Source: Rehmannia glutinosa
Lineage: Eukaryota > Streptophyta > Magnoliopsida > Lamiales > Orobanchaceae
Direction: 5' to 3'
Assembly (NCBI GenBank): GCA_016081115.2
Contig: CM071932.1
Location: 59,365,639 to 59,429,638 of the forward strand
Length of the DNA: 64,000 nucleotides
Every line of letters begins with the position of its first letter. The stretch's first letter is position 1. The notes below the pieces were generated by a model. The model had not been told where the DNA came from and ran no database searches. It worked only from the letters and a program-made list of their open reading frames with translations. The position numbers and the translations under genes are program-made. Below, piece after piece: positions 12,316 through 25,123 of the stretch.

Positions 12316-15300
12316 ATGGCACCAACTTATGACTTTACCAAGTTGGGAAAACAAATCCACACCGGTTCGACCGTGGATTTCGACGGAATGGTGAAGCAGG
12401 GGTCCGACGACACCTGGTAAAGAAAATCGCCGAGAAGTTGGAAACGTCAGGACTAAAACCGTTTCTATTTGGAATATCCTATGACCTATGTGGAGGAGGT
12501 CGCACAATTCTACGTGAATGCCGAGATTCACGATGAGGGAATCAAGTTATCTTCACGAAGGAAAGCGGTGACTATCACCGCCAAGGATTTGGCTGAATAT
12601 TGCTCACTACCCAGAAGGAGCAATCGAGATTAAGGAAAGCGATGTCAACTTGGTCAAGCGTGGAAAGAAATAGCCAAGTCCGAAGCGTTGTCGACAAAAT
12701 AATATACACACAAACAAGAGACCGTGAAGGAGGATTATCACAAATTGTTGGACATAGTTGCCAAGTGTATCGACATCAAATTTGGCGACTTTGACCAACT
12801 GTCAAAGGCAAAGCTGATTGTGATGGCTGCAATCATCGAGGAAAAGAAGATAAATGGCTGAGTTTATCTACGCAGACTTCTGCCTTAACGTGGGAACAAG
12901 TCCTTCAAAGAAGATGGGTCATTTGGAGGATCCCTTGGATATGGGCTAGTGATTGGTCTGGCTATTGGAGGTGAAAGGAGTCCCTCTTAGACATGGGAAG
13001 GCTTTCCATGTTAACAAGAGGATGTTCGAGCTAACCTCTTTGGTGCTCGGAAGCGAGCTTACGCCAAGAGAGGCGACACTGGTGGGGGAATCGGTGACCC
13101 TCAAGACACAGTTGCTTCCTCTCCAGCCAAGAAGAAAGCTGCCCCTGTGTTTGCTAAGAAGACTGCGCCCCAAAGAAAGAAAACCAAACATGCTCCCGCC
13201 CGCAGAGAGTCACCGCCCAGCCAGCCGTGTCACTGCCCTCTGCAGCTGGGTCGAGAAGGACTCACAAATACCTTCTCCGATCGTCAAAAGGAGGAGAACC
13301 GACAAGCCAAGACGGCCGGCTCCTCGAAACAAACACCGCACGGCCCCACCGCCAAGACTCGGAGGACACCGCCTCGAACAGAAATTCCCTGGTACAAACC
13401 AGGAGACGAAGAAGACTCGTCAAGCGTCCGAACAGAGAAACCAGGTGAGTCGATTACTCGGCTAGCATAAATACCGAGACTACTGGAGAAGTAGAGTCTC
13501 CGGATGTAATTGATGAAATGACCAAGTCTGTTTGAAGGTGATCAGCAGAGGCAACCGAAGACACAGCTGTAGCTCACACAATCAAGCACAAGAAGAACCA
13601 GCCCAAGCAGATAGTGATGTAATGATCCTCTCTCCACCTTACCCGGACATCCAAAATCGTCTGCGTGAGTGGAGAAAATGGAAGTTGAGCAAGTCAAGGG
13701 AACAGTTCCAACGGCCCGAGTTCATAGAAGAAGAAGAGGAGGCTGCTAAATTTCCTTGGATTAACTACTGTGCTCCCGGCTCGGATGAAGACAATCGCAT
13801 CGACATTCTCCGGATCTACAAGGACAAGGAGAGAAAAAACAAGTGAAGAAGCACGTGAGAAGGCAAGCCGCCTATCTCGGCACTACGAACACACACATCC
13901 TCTTCTTGATGTCTTCTCCGAAAGTGACGAGGAACAGGGAGAATGCCGCCTACGAGAAGAGTTGCAAATGCAGCAAGCATTGCACGAATCAAGAATCCTT
14001 CACGAGCAAAGACTAATGGAGGGACCAGGAGAGTCCTCCGAACACGCTGAAATCGATCCAATGGGAGTGATTCAAATAGCCATTGTTGTTGTTGTTGCTA
14101 CCACTTTGACTCACTCGGAAGAAGGCAATAAGGGAGATGGCGATGAAACTGGGACAATGGGGACCCAATCGAGCCAACCCCTATTGAAGGTGTGCTACCA
14201 CCGCCCCAACGGTGAGCAATCAATCGGAAACCGGGAGTTTGGAGACGAGTGACCCCACTCCAAGTCACTCGGTGGTGCGCGCCGGTGAGGGGAAACTCCC
14301 TCCACTACGGCAAGGTCGGAGGATCTTTGCAGATGACTCGACAAAGAAGCAAGGAGGCGAAGAAGAGAAATTACAATCACAAGAAGAACAACAAGTTGCC
14401 ATCAACGAAGCTCGAGATAGTTGAGATCGTGTCACCGAGGTGCCAATCGCTCCGGAAAGGCTAATGACGCGCCGATGCGATCGAGGCACAGGAAGGAATG
14501 ACCCGGGAGTTAACACTGGCGATGAAAGTGCAATCCATGGGGTTGAGACTCCAATGGATGCCCCTTTGTAGAAGACCCTAAGACAGTGACAATGTCGAAA
14601 GGGATGACCAGGCCTCGCAGCAAAGAGAGACTTGGAGGAAATGAAGGCCCACGGGAGGTTGAGACTTCCCGGGGTAAAGAGGTCAAGTAGAGAACATCCC
14701 TCCCGCAATCATCGACCCATCCGAGAAGGAGATCAGCGCACTTCATGATTCCCAGGACAACCACGATGTCACTTTTCCGGGATCGGAAGGCGAAGAAGAA
14801 GCCGAGTCAACCCCATGACAAATCCAAAAGACTCAGTGCGGATGTTCCAGGCACGAGCAAGTCGATCCCAAGACTACTCGTCAAACTTTTAACCTTGATG
14901 ATGAGCCACCACTAGAAATCTCATCATCGTCCGATGACGCCGCTGGCGATAAGGTCGAGGACAAGTCTCATGAAATGGAAAAATCATTTGAGACCAACGG
15001 TTGTTAAGACAACTGTTGAGGCTCGCAAGCGGGTCTACTTCACAACCAAACCCAAGTGAACCGAGACCACCGCTCCGGCTCCTCAAGCTGCAGCAGGATT
15101 GATTCCCAAAAGAACTTCACGCGCACCGCTCATCATCGAACAGATCCGGTCGGCGGTGATGAATCTTTTGTGGAATCTTTCCCTTTCTCACTTGGAGATA
15201 CGAGAACTCTACGAAAGAGTCGAAAATGAACAAGCACGCTATCACAAACCACCTCCTGTTCTTCCAACAGACACCATTGTTCGGTGATTATGACCGATGT

Positions 15301-16800
15301 TGTATGGCCATCACCGCAATGCGAAGAATCATTGAAGTTCGAGAAGTGTTCAAGGCACTCTTTCTTTGAAGTTGAGCGGATGGAGAGGCATCAAGCCTCT
15401 TTGGACATGCGCTGGACAACAGAGATGCCACCCTTACGGTGACTTAAGAGGCATAATAGTTCGAATAAGGGAATGGTGGCAACATCAACCAAACAATGCG
15501 TGTGGAAAGGTGAGATACTTCGACAATTGTTCAACAAGCTTGCTGGTGTGGAGAGCTGAAAATGCCGATCGAAAAAAACGGCGAGGAACACATTGAGCAT
15601 ATGCATGAAGCTCACACCGCCGAGATCAAGCTGCTGCGTGAGCGAAATGCAAATGATATACGGCGTTTGGAAGAACACATGACAAGAAAATTCAGCCTTC
15701 TCATGGCTGAGATGAAGCGATTTCGTGAGAATCCAACGCTACTCGTTCAATTCCGTGTTGCATACAACGCAGCAGACTTGAAGCGAGAATTCAACCATCG
15801 AAGACTTCGACTTCATGCTTGCAGATGTTCCCGGGGTTCCTCTATCCTTTGATGATGCCAAAAAGGGGGAAGAGGAATACCTTAAAGCAAGAAAATTTGA
15901 AGTCGAAAAGAAAGAGCAAGCGGTGAGTCGGGAAAATCGGTGAGGAAGTCCTAAAAACGAGAGAAGAAAGGAAAACTTGTTGAGGGGAAGGATCAGCATA
16001 TGTAACATTGATGATTGCACAAACTCCCCAACAAGGTCTCATCACTGGTGACATTATAAGCGGCAAACTCCCGGTGACTCGCCACTCCAACACTCATTGT
16101 ATCTATGGGAGAAGAGAAAATCAATTGAAGCAGGGATGAAGGAAGTGGAAGGAAGAATGGATGCCAGGGTGATGAACATCTTGAAAGAACATGGAGGCAT
16201 TCCAGTTGACAGAGACACCTATGCCATCTCGGATGTCGGGACAGAGCCACGATCGGTCGATGAGTTTAAAACGCTCGAGTCGAGGGGATACTTTGCAAAT
16301 ATGTCTATGGCTCAAGCTTGGGATCATCTTGGGAAAAGGGTATCACATTATGTGAAGAAGCCGACAGCGAAGAGACAACCGGATCACTCTGCTGGTCACT
16401 CCACTGGGCACTCATTTGGAAAGAAGAAAGACTCGAAGACAAAGATACGCCCAGAGGTAGAGGAAGAAGCAGCGATGGAGGAAGAAGCTTGGACTAGGCC
16501 TCGCCCAAGAACATTGAATACGTAGATCCAGGGAAGAAAGGAGGGATCTCTTGGGCTTGACCAAGTGGCAAATTTGCGAGTGGCTAAAACTAACGCCGAG
16601 TATGCAAAAAGAATAGAAGAAGAGAACAAGAGACAAACTCGGCTATGGCGGGAGAGACGAGGAAAGAATAAGAATAGATGAAGCTGCAAGAAAAGCATAT
16701 GAGAAGAAAAAGAAGGCGGTGATGACGAGAGAAGAAAGAGAAGAGAAGAAGATGTTGATCAAGATGAAAGAAGGAGACAAGCGAAGGAGATGAAGTGTTC
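12316..16800 (+). pseudogene. Copia-1 third ORF (3' of pol), broken
   Basis: The ATG at 12316 opens MAPTYDFTKLGKQIHTGSTV, the equivalent of Copia-2 57035, and it is the start codon missing in that copy. Matches to Copia-2 continue for 4.5 kb: an N-terminal globular part (12316-13060), a variable acidic middle, the motif YPDIQNRLREW (13640-13675), the motif VPLSFDDAKKGEEE (about 15832-15873) and a basic/acidic K/E-rich tail (16580-16790). This is the position of the env-like ORF of SIRE-type elements, but I see no signal peptide or clear membrane helix. Its function is unknown. It is broken by many frameshifts. Confidence 0.7.
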
Positions 16801-17044
16801 TTTGTCCAACCCTTCGTGTATTTTATATGTAAATACATACAATGTAAGTCTTCTCCGTAATAAAGCTATAAATTTTCTATTTTTTTGTGAAGACAATTAT
16901 ATACTCGATACACCTTGATTGTGTTAAGTACAAGAATGATATGATCAATAAAAAGATTGATTCTCGCGATACATTCTATGTCAATACACTATCGTATGTA
17001 TCTTTGTTATTTGCATCTGTGTATGATTTAAGTTTTGGCATCAT

Positions 17045-17059
17045 CAAAAAGGGGGAAAT
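17045..17059 (+). other. Copia-1 polypurine tract
   Basis: aaaaagggggaaat directly before the right LTR; it would prime plus-strand DNA synthesis. Copia-2 has nearly the same tract at 61998-62011. Confidence 0.85.
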
Positions 17060-18589
17060 TGTTAGGAATTTTATTGTTTAGATTTTGATGAATGCCATAT
17101 AAAACTTAGAATAGAAAGTTGGCACCCCAATTCTTCTGTAAAATGTATTGTAACAATTAGAGTGGCCAAGCCGAGTTAAGTCGCCTACGCCTTAACATGC
17201 AAGAAGACAATCAAGGCTTGAAGGAAAAACTCTCACTGAGAGAGACAGTGAAAGTCTGACAAAGAAAAAGCGACAGAACTCGATGAAGAAGCGGTGAGAT
17301 GCGGTGAGTGGAACATCAGTCAAGTCAACTCAAGAGAAGCCAAGTCTCAAGTGAAGTGACGGAAGAGTCATCCATGATTGGAAGCTCGACTCTAAGTCAC
17401 CGGGGAAAGCAAGGAAATGCAATCAAGTCGAGATAATCGTAAAAGAACCGTTGCCTGTAAATCAAGAGATTTACTTAAACAAGTAATATCTCCATACCAC
17501 CTTTCTTGGAGTGCTCGAGTTCGAAGCGTGCAAAAGGAATGAACAATGGGAAGCACTACACCATGTCGAACTCGAAAAGGTGATAAAACAATTCATACGA
17601 GGAAATGGCAATTCCAAGAAGCGCAAGCCAACGACGCAAAGTGACTTTCAAAAATGAGCCTATCTCTTCAACGGGCAAATTTTTGAAAGTTCACTATAAA
17701 AGGCCGAGGAGTTTGTTTGAGAAGAAGATGAATGACACATGTGAGATATACAAGCTTATCAAAATGAAACATTCTCAATCCTCAAGCCTATATCTCAAGT
17801 ACATCAATCCAACACTTACCTATGAAGGAAAGAGAACTTCAATCAGTTGAAGAGGAAAATATCGAAAACAAGGGGTCTACATTCCGGGAAGGATTGTAGA
17901 AAGGTTCAAGGTGAACCAAGTCTTAGGCTTTTGGAGGGCTTCGTGATCAAATCCAAAGTGCTTGAGCAAGTGAGTGTAGTAGCAAGCGCAATGCCTGTGA
18001 AGAAGCCGAGTCGCACGAGAAGCTTGGTGAGTGATCAAGGCGTCTCAGGCATCGAGTCCCAAAGGATCAAGTCATTTGTTGTGATCAAGACTTGTATCCG
18101 GACTATTACCACTTTGTATACGATCATTACTTAGTGGATTCCTCCAGGAGTTGGAGAAGAGAGGAGTAGAAGAATTACCCCATCTTGAACCTCTATAAAA
18201 ATTTTATTGTGTCATTTACATTTCAAAGCATTTAAATCCCCGCACTTTTAATCGCTTATATCTCACGATAAATTTGCTATCCATTTGATAATTTATAAGT
18301 ACTAAATCAAGTCAGTAAAATCTTGCTTAATCAAACATAAGGGTGTTAAGTCTTCCGCTGAAAACAAAACCACAGTTGAGTCAAATTATAGCCAACAGTG
18401 AGTTACTCTATTAATAACAGCTCATTTGAGTCTGTTGAGAGATTAACTCTTGAGTGACTAATTCGATTGTCCATCAAGGACACAATGTGTAGAACTCAGT
18501 AGATTTAAAAGGACTAAATCGAAAATTTGGTAAGGTTTATTCAACCCCCCCCCTTCTAAACCTTACACTTACACCCCTTGGGACCTACA
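17060..18589 (+). repeat. Copia-1 3' LTR (1530 bp)
   Basis: Full-length partner of 4623-6150, with its TATA box at 17695-17701. The differences between the two LTRs are mainly short indels clustered at CAG/CTG-like triplets (see findings). Confidence 0.95.
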
Positions 18590-18789
18590 GAGACCATGTC
18601 TCTAGGTGAGACACAATGAACTAATCTCAACCATCCCCCACTATTAATCAATGGGTGTGATTTAATGGATAAAAATTATATTAAAATATTAATTTAATCA
18701 ACATAAGGATAATAGGATAAAATAACATAACAAGGTAGTTACAAAAATGGAATCAAATCTCTTTCTCTCTCATGCATCTCTCATCTCAC

Positions 18790-18825
18790 GTGTCTCTCTC
18801 CCTCCCTCCCTCTCTCTCACACACA

Positions 18826-18889
<64 letters not shown>

Positions 18890-18890
18890 A
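18790..18890. repeat. (CT)n / (CA)n microsatellite
   Basis: Long TC repeats bordered by ACAC tracts inside TIR-element copy 1. The RERERE open frame on the other strand is an artefact of this tract. Confidence 0.95.
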
Positions 18891-19094
18891 TTCCACCATT
18901 AACGTAAATTTGAAGAACTCGAACTGTGAAAAATAAAACAGTGAAGAAGATGCGCTTATGTTCGAATCATGATGCATGATGAATCATCAGTCGTAGAAAA
19001 AACTCTACCCAACAACATCAATGGTGTAGACATCGATGGAAAACTCGAAACTAGCCATTAATATCAACTCTTAAAAAACTGTAATTTTCACGAA

Positions 19095-19580
19095 TAAGAC
19101 GATGCATAGATACTTATAAAATGATGGATAAATACTTATGAAACGTTGCATAGATACTTATGAAACGATGCATATATCTGTAGGATATTACATATTTGAA
19201 AATATGCAACAAAAATCAACTATATATGCATTATCTGAAAACTATCTATGCAGCATAAAAAAACTAATATGTAGTAAAGTATACCCAACTATGCAAGACG
19301 TCATAAACTATGCAACAAAATCAACTAACTATGCATTATCTAGAATCTATCTATATAGTGTGGAATAACTAAATATGCAGTACATTATGTAACATCCCAT
19401 TTTTATAATTTCCAAAAGCAACATCTCATTTTCATAACTAAATATCATTATATTGAACCTATTTATGCAGTGTAGAATAACTAAATATGCAGTATGTTAT
19501 ATTCAATTATGTCTTATTTTCGTAAAACAGTGCCAACAAAATAACTAAATATGTATTATTTGATGTCTATTTATGCAGTA
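19095..19580. repeat. Degenerate tandem repeats with tatgca core
   Basis: Units such as gatgcatagatacttatgaaa, aactatgcattatctg and aactaaatatgcag recur about every 20-60 bp within TIR-element copy 1. Copy 2 has a similar array built on aactaagtatacaa. Confidence 0.65.
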
Positions 19581-19857
19581 GAAGAACCCTAATTATACTG
19601 TAAAATAAAAATATTTGGAAAGAAAACAACTTCCTTAAATTACGCCACAAAATTCGGCAGTTTCAATCTCAGCCCATAAAACCCGCTGGGACCACTAATT
19701 TCAATTATAAAATTACAACCTCACCCTTAAAATCAGCGAAAATTAGGAAATAATTAAAAAAAACTGAATTAATCACATTCCTTTATTTTTTAAGATCAAT
19801 AGGTAAAATGAGTCCACACTGTCTCACCTAGGGAGGGTGGTCTCATTTGAACCAAAT

Positions 19858-19860
<3 letters not shown>

Positions 19861-19903
<43 letters not shown>

Positions 19904-19906
19904 ATA
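19861..19906. repeat. (TA)n microsatellite
   Basis: TA run that closes the right side of TIR-element copy 1. Confidence 0.9.
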
Positions 19907-20084
19907 ACAAAATCACTTAATCAAAAAAATTCCCGTCTAAAACACCTTTCTAAAATTACTAAGATATAATTATAACATGTAACATTAATTATTAATTTTG
20001 GTAATTAGTAAATCAATTCTGGATTATCTATATGTATATATAATAACAAAGAATTAATTATATAAAAGTAAGTTTTCCAAACTT

Positions 20085-20745
20085 GTGTGTACTCCATTAA
20101 TTATTTTTTTTGTTTTTCTTTTGTAAAATTTAATAATTTTTTTGTTTTTGATCCATTTTTTATGTATAATATATCAAATTAATCGTATTTTTACCACCAT
20201 CAGTTTGACACCCATATTACATATATAAAATAAAAACTAAGCATAAAAAATAAAAAATAAAAATAAGATATATTAACTAAAAATCTTATTTGTAATGGGC
20301 TACTTAAATTATACATTTGGGTATTGACATCAATTTTTAAATTCATGTATTTTGGTATTTGTGATATATGTATTGTTGTTACTCGGCTTGGCCCATTTTT
20401 TCATAATTATATAAATATTATTTTAGTTTATTAAATTCAATTAAAATACTTATTTTAATTTAAAAACATATAATAATATGTATCAAAATAATATATATTA
20501 CATATATCCATACATAATATTATATATTTATGTAATAATAAATTTATATTTCAAATAGAATTATTTTAATAATAGTATTTTATATATAAAAAATTATTTT
20601 TAATATTTATTAACGTACTTTTTATGTTAATAGAAATTACTTTTATATATATCAACGTATTTTGATATTCAATTTTTTAAGTTATATATTTGAACTATTT
20701 GATATAAATTTGTCTATTCGGTTACCAACATGGTTCCCACGGGAA
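20085..20745. repeat. Anonymous dispersed repeat, copy A
   Basis: Diverged but collinear with 63530-64000. Shared strings include tatatcaaattaa, cagtttgacac, catatataaaataaa, ttgtaatgggct and gacatcaattt. It is non-coding and very AT-rich. Copy B is interrupted by Copia-2. The class is unknown. Confidence 0.6.
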
Positions 20746-21820
20746 TATTGCCATCACTAAATACAGAAGATAGAATTCATAAAATTATTAGAAAAATATA
20801 CATGTAATAGTACAAAATATTGTATACACCACGTGCATCGCATTGGTAAAAGAGTAGTTGAGGACTAATATGAGGGTGTATTTGGATGAGAGGATTTGGG
20901 AGGAAATTTGGATGAATGATTTGAAATCCTTAGTTAAACCCACACCCTCAGGGGCGGAGGTATATAGGTTGGGAGGGGGGCCCTGGCCCCCCAACTTTTT
21001 TTTTTAATATTTTTATATGTTAATTTATTATTTTTAAGTGTTTGCCCCCCCCCATTAATTTTTAAATTATTTTTTTCACTATCTTCTCTTTTTTGTTTTT
21101 AAAACACTGCCAACCCAACAATCAACATCCCCTTTAGTTTATATTAGTGGGGCAAAAGTAGTCTGTAGTTATATATGTTATATATATATATATATATATA
21201 TAAATTTACACTAATACGTACATATATAATAATATATATTAACTTTAACTTTTCTTTTAATTTTAATTCTCTTTCTATCTCCTTTCCAAAACACAAAAAA
21301 GCATTTTATCTCTTATCAAACTTCTCTTATTCTCCAGAGACAGGAACGGGCGAACGGCCAGAGAAAAAAAAATTATTCCTTCAAAATTTCCATGGCATAA
21401 GAGAATAAATTAGAGAAGATTCTGGGTTAACTTACAATTGATTTCTCAGGTACTCCATTAATATTTTGGGTGTATTGTATTTGTATATTGTTGCTAACCC
21501 TATTATTTATAATTTAATAATTTAGTTAAATAAAATTCAAATAAAAAATTGTTATTAAATATAGGAGAAATCTGGTAATTAAGCTTGTTTGATATAAATG
21601 AATATCTTAGATTCTTATCTTGATTCCTGATAATATATTTGTAATTTGTTTTTTCATGGTTCTTGGTAGTTGCTTGAGATTTTGATTTATATTTGTAATT
21701 TATTTTATTTAAGATTCATTATATTCAATAACTCATTTGTTTGGTTTAAAAAAAATCAGTAAAAATAGATTTTTGATATTTAGACCAAAGCTTGTTTGGT
21801 GCAATAGCTATTTGACTTAA

Positions 21821-21870
21821 ATGTTGAGTTTGAGACTGTATGGAAATGTTGAGTTTGAGACTGTATGGAA
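21821..21870. repeat. 25-bp tandem duplication
   Basis: atgttgagtttgagactgta plus tggaa occurs twice head to tail inside the hAT element, just upstream of the coding remnant. Confidence 0.9.
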
Positions 21871-21910
21871 ATGTTTGATATTTAAACCAAATCAGTAAAA
21901 AAATCAGTAA

Positions 21911-23875
21911 AAAGGTTAGAGATGGAAAGAATTGTTCGTTTTTGGCACATATTGGAAAAGATCCCACTTCACCCCATCGCAATGCAGAGAAAGCATGTGT
22001 AGATCTCATGAACCAACAATCACATATCGCACAAAGTATTGAGAAGTTCACATCCCAAGAAGTTGTTGAAAAAGAATTCTCTTGAAAGCTTCAATTGAGG
22101 CAATTAGATGTCTTGCATTTCAAGGATGTGCTTTTAGAGGCCACGATGAGTCCACAACATCAATGAATCGTGGAAATGTTTTAGAGTTGCTGAGCTTCAT
22201 AACTTCTTACAATGATAAAGTAGCTGAAGTTTTGAGTAAATCTCCCCGAAATGCATCATATACATCACCAACAACGCAAAAACAAATTTTGCAGGTCTTG
22301 GCTACTAAAGTCAAGAATGTTATTCGAGAAAAAATTGGTGATGCAAAATTTTGTGTCATTGTGGATGAAGCTCGAGATGAATCTAAAAATGAGCAAATGT
22401 CAGTTGTCTTGAGATTTGTTGATAAGGATGGATATGTACAAGAACGGTTTTTTGGACTTATTCATGTTAAAGATACAGTTGCATCAACACTCAAGGAAGG
22501 TATATTTTTTGTCTTATCTCGTCATACTCTTGATATTCAAAATATTCGAGGACAAGGTTATGATGGTGCAAGCAACATGCGTGGGGAGTGGAATGGATTG
22601 CAAGCTTTGATTTCAAGAGAATGTCCTTATGCTTATTATGTTCACTGTTTCGCACATCGCTTGCAGTTAGCACTAGTTGCCGCATCAAAGGAAATAATCC
22701 TTGTTCATCAATTTTTTACCAAATTGAATTACATTGTCAATATTGTTGGTGCCTCTTGTAAGCGTAATGACCAATTAAAAGCTGCACACGCCTCAAATAT
22801 TTCTCATTTACTTAGTATTAATGAGCTTGAAAGTGGGAAGGGACTTAATCAGATTGGTTCTTTACAAAGAGCGGGTGATACGCGTTGGAGTTCTCATTTG
22901 AAATCTATATCCAGTTTGATAAAGATGTTCAGTGCAACATGTGAAGTTTTACTAAATATTATTGAAGATGGAACTACACCAGCTCAACGTGGAGATGCAG
23001 ATGCAGCTTATGAGGTGCTAACTTCTTTCGAATTTATATTCATTTTGCATCTTAAGAGAAAAAATTTGGAGATTTCAAATATGCTTTGTCAAGCTCTACA
23101 ACTTCAATCTCGAGATATTTTGAATGTGATGCATCTTGTTTCATCTACTAAGTCTCTTATTCAAAAATTTAGAGATGATGGGAGGAATGAATTAGTTGCA
23201 AATGTGAAGTCTTTTTGCCAAACAATTAATATACCCGTGCTGGATTTTGATGCTCAATATATTGCACGAAGAGGAAGGGCTCGCCATCAACTAGATGAAA
23301 TTACTATTGGACATCATTATAAAGTTGACATTTTTAATGCCGTGATAGATTCTCAATTGCAAGAGTTGAACAACAAATTCAGTGATAACACAGTGGAGTT
23401 GATTGTTCTTAGCTCGGCATTAGTTCCAAGAGAGATGACCATATCCTATAGAACTGATGATATTTGTAAGTTGGTAGAGAAGTTTTACCCACAAGACTTT
23501 GCAGAACATGAGATGCTACAATTAAGAATGCAATTTGAGCATTTTGATTATGTGCGACAACTTCCTAATTTTAGAACATTGGTAACTATTTCTGATTTAT
23601 GTCAATGGTTGGTCAAAACCAGAGAGTCAGATATTTACCCACTCATGTTTAGAGTGATAACTCTTATTCTCACTCTTCCAGTATCTACGGCTACTACCAA
23701 GAGATCATTTTCTGCTATGAAGATAGTAAAGACTACACTTCGAAACAAGATGGAAGATGAATTTCTCAATGATTGTTTGCTAGTTTATATTGAAAAAGAA
23801 ATTGCAAAAAAATTTGTCGTAGATTCACTAGTAGATGATTTCAGTGATATGCAAGAAAGACGTTCTAAATTTTAA
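21911..23875 (+). pseudogene. hAT transposase, ZMYM1-like (TTF-type family), N-terminally truncated
   Basis: The open part spans 22082-23875 (about 597 codons, no ATG at its start). It shows the RNase H-like transposase core of plant ZMYM1-like hAT proteins: VIVDEARDES near residue 96 with the first catalytic Asp, GQGYDGASNMRG with the second, and HCFAHRLQLALVAAS. The C-terminal hAT dimerisation motif is LPVSTATTKRSFSAMKIVK, the region ends RNKMEDEFLND, and the stop is at 23875. Similarity continues upstream in another frame (21933-22080, FLAHIGKDP and so on) and ends at a TGA, so one indel near 22070-22082 breaks the gene. The N-terminal TTF-type zinc finger usual in this family is absent. 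In TTKRSFS a Lys replaces the common Glu of TTERSFS. Confidence 0.9.
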
Positions 23876-24099
23876 TAAATTAATGATGTTATTATGTCTT
23901 TGAATATTTACTAATGCTTTAAATATTTTGACGGTCGCCCCCCCCAATATTATATCCTAGCTCCGCCCCTGCACACCCTTGTTTGCCCTTTCAAATCAGT
24001 GGATTTCAAATCCATCTTTAAGTTTTAGTTCATTTTCAAAGTATTTTGAATCCCTTTCAAAATCTAGTCATTTGAAATCCATTCTTTTTTTTCTTCATG

Positions 24100-24300
24100 C
24101 ACACGTGTATATTTACACACATACACACACTACACACACTTTCCACACACACACACACACATTCATTTACACACACACTACACACATTGCACACATTTAC
24201 ACACACTGCATATATTTACACACACTACATACTGCACATATTTACACACACTTACATGCAATTACACACATTGCATAGAGTTTAACACACTGCATACATT
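24100..24300. repeat. CA-rich simple repeat
   Basis: ACACAC tracts mixed with ttacacacac units. The HTHTHT open frames here are artefacts of the repeat. Confidence 0.9.
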
Positions 24301-24496
24301 GACACATTTATTAAATGTCAATTAAGAAATTGAATAGAACTTTTAGATTATTTTATCAAAATTTCACGATGGATTTGAAATTCCTACATAAATCCACATC
24401 ATCCAAACAATAGATGGATTTCAAATTCAAGGTATTTGAAATCCATTCATTTTCAAATACATTGAATTTGAAATCCCTCCATCTAAATGGACCCTG

Positions 24497-25123
24497 AAAA
24501 TTTTCATTAGTAATGTGTATTGATCAGTGATACTAATATTTGTTTTACCAATATTTTTTTTTAATTTGTGACAATACTATAAGTTGCCATTATTGATAAC
24601 TAGAGAAATATGTATTTTGATAATACAAATATACTTATTAAGTTATTGTGATAATTTTGGTTTGGATACCGTTATATACGTGTCACTAATTCTCAGAATT
24701 TTTATTTTTATATATTACTTGAAAATAATCCAAATTATGACTACTAATACTCTTTGTTTTCTCATGTATTGGACAGATTTACTCATTGGAATTTCATATT
24801 TCTGTACCCTATTTTAAAGGCTACAAATTTATCGATTGAAAGATCATATTTTCACTATTATTTAAACACAATTGTACGTCTTTCAACTTCTTCAACAAAG
24901 AGCAAGAAAAATAGCAAATTGTTTTTTATATAAATGGAAATATATAAAAAGAAAGAAAATGGTCGTGATCACAAGCCGATCAGGTAGCAAAGGAAAAATA
25001 ATGCTAAACTTCAGAAAAAAGAAACAACAAAAATAACTTAAAATCGCAATCTAAATGAACGGCGTCTAGCTATTTCTATAGGATTTTCGAATGACATTGT
25101 CATTTGTTTTTTAGCACGTGCTT
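24497..25123. other. AT-rich intergenic DNA, nothing recognised
   Basis: No supported gene, repeat end or RNA. Confidence 0.5.

Larger units (their letters stand above)
4623..18589 (+). mobile_element. Copia-1: SIRE-type Ty1/copia LTR retrotransposon, degraded
   Basis: A 13.97-kb element with LTRs of about 1.53 kb that begin tgttagg and end cctaca. It has a methionine-tRNA primer site, a polypurine tract and a perfect 5-bp target duplication, gagac (4618-4622 and 18590-18594). The internal order is gag, protease, integrase, reverse transcriptase, RNase H, then a long third ORF. Integrase before reverse transcriptase marks Ty1/copia. The 1.5-kb LTRs and long 3' ORF point to the SIRE/Maximus clade. 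All frames are broken by many small indels. Copia-2 at 49340-63518 belongs to the same family and guided the reading. Confidence 0.95.
4602..19860. mobile_element. Unclassified TIR element in a TA run, copy 1, split by Copia-1
   Basis: The left end (agggtgaggatcaagtgaga, 4602-4621) is an imperfect inverted match to the right end (ggtctcatttgaaccaaatcct, 19839-19860). TA runs flank both ends. Once Copia-1 and one copy of its target duplication are removed, the element is about 1.29 kb and non-coding. Its interior holds a (CT)n tract and tandem tatgca-type repeats. A second copy at 39417-40456 has the same terminal consensus and also sits in a TA run. The superfamily is not clear from the sequence. 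Confidence 0.7.
20949..23971 (+). mobile_element. hAT DNA transposon, 3.0 kb, nearly autonomous
   Basis: The ends are 11-bp inverted repeats (caggggcggag at 20949-20959, ctccgcccctg at 23961-23971), flanked by a perfect 8-bp target duplication, cacaccct (20941-20948 and 23972-23979). It carries one long transposase reading frame with a hAT dimerisation domain. About 930 bp between the left end and the first coding similarity is AT-rich and non-coding, so the N-terminal coding part seems to be deleted. Confidence 0.95.
20873..24495. mobile_element. MITE-like repeat split by a hAT element
   Basis: The left end agggtgtatttggatgagag and the right end ccctccatctaaatggaccct are imperfect inverted repeats, with gatttgaaatcc-type motifs just inside. 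Removing the nested hAT element rejoins one non-coding element of about 600 bp. I cannot fix its target duplication, so the superfamily is open. Confidence 0.55.

Noticed and set aside
18786..18977. Arg/Glu repeat open frame on the minus strand
   Set aside because: Translation of a (CT)n microsatellite.
24097..24285. His/Thr repeat open frames
   Set aside because: Translation of CA-rich simple repeats.
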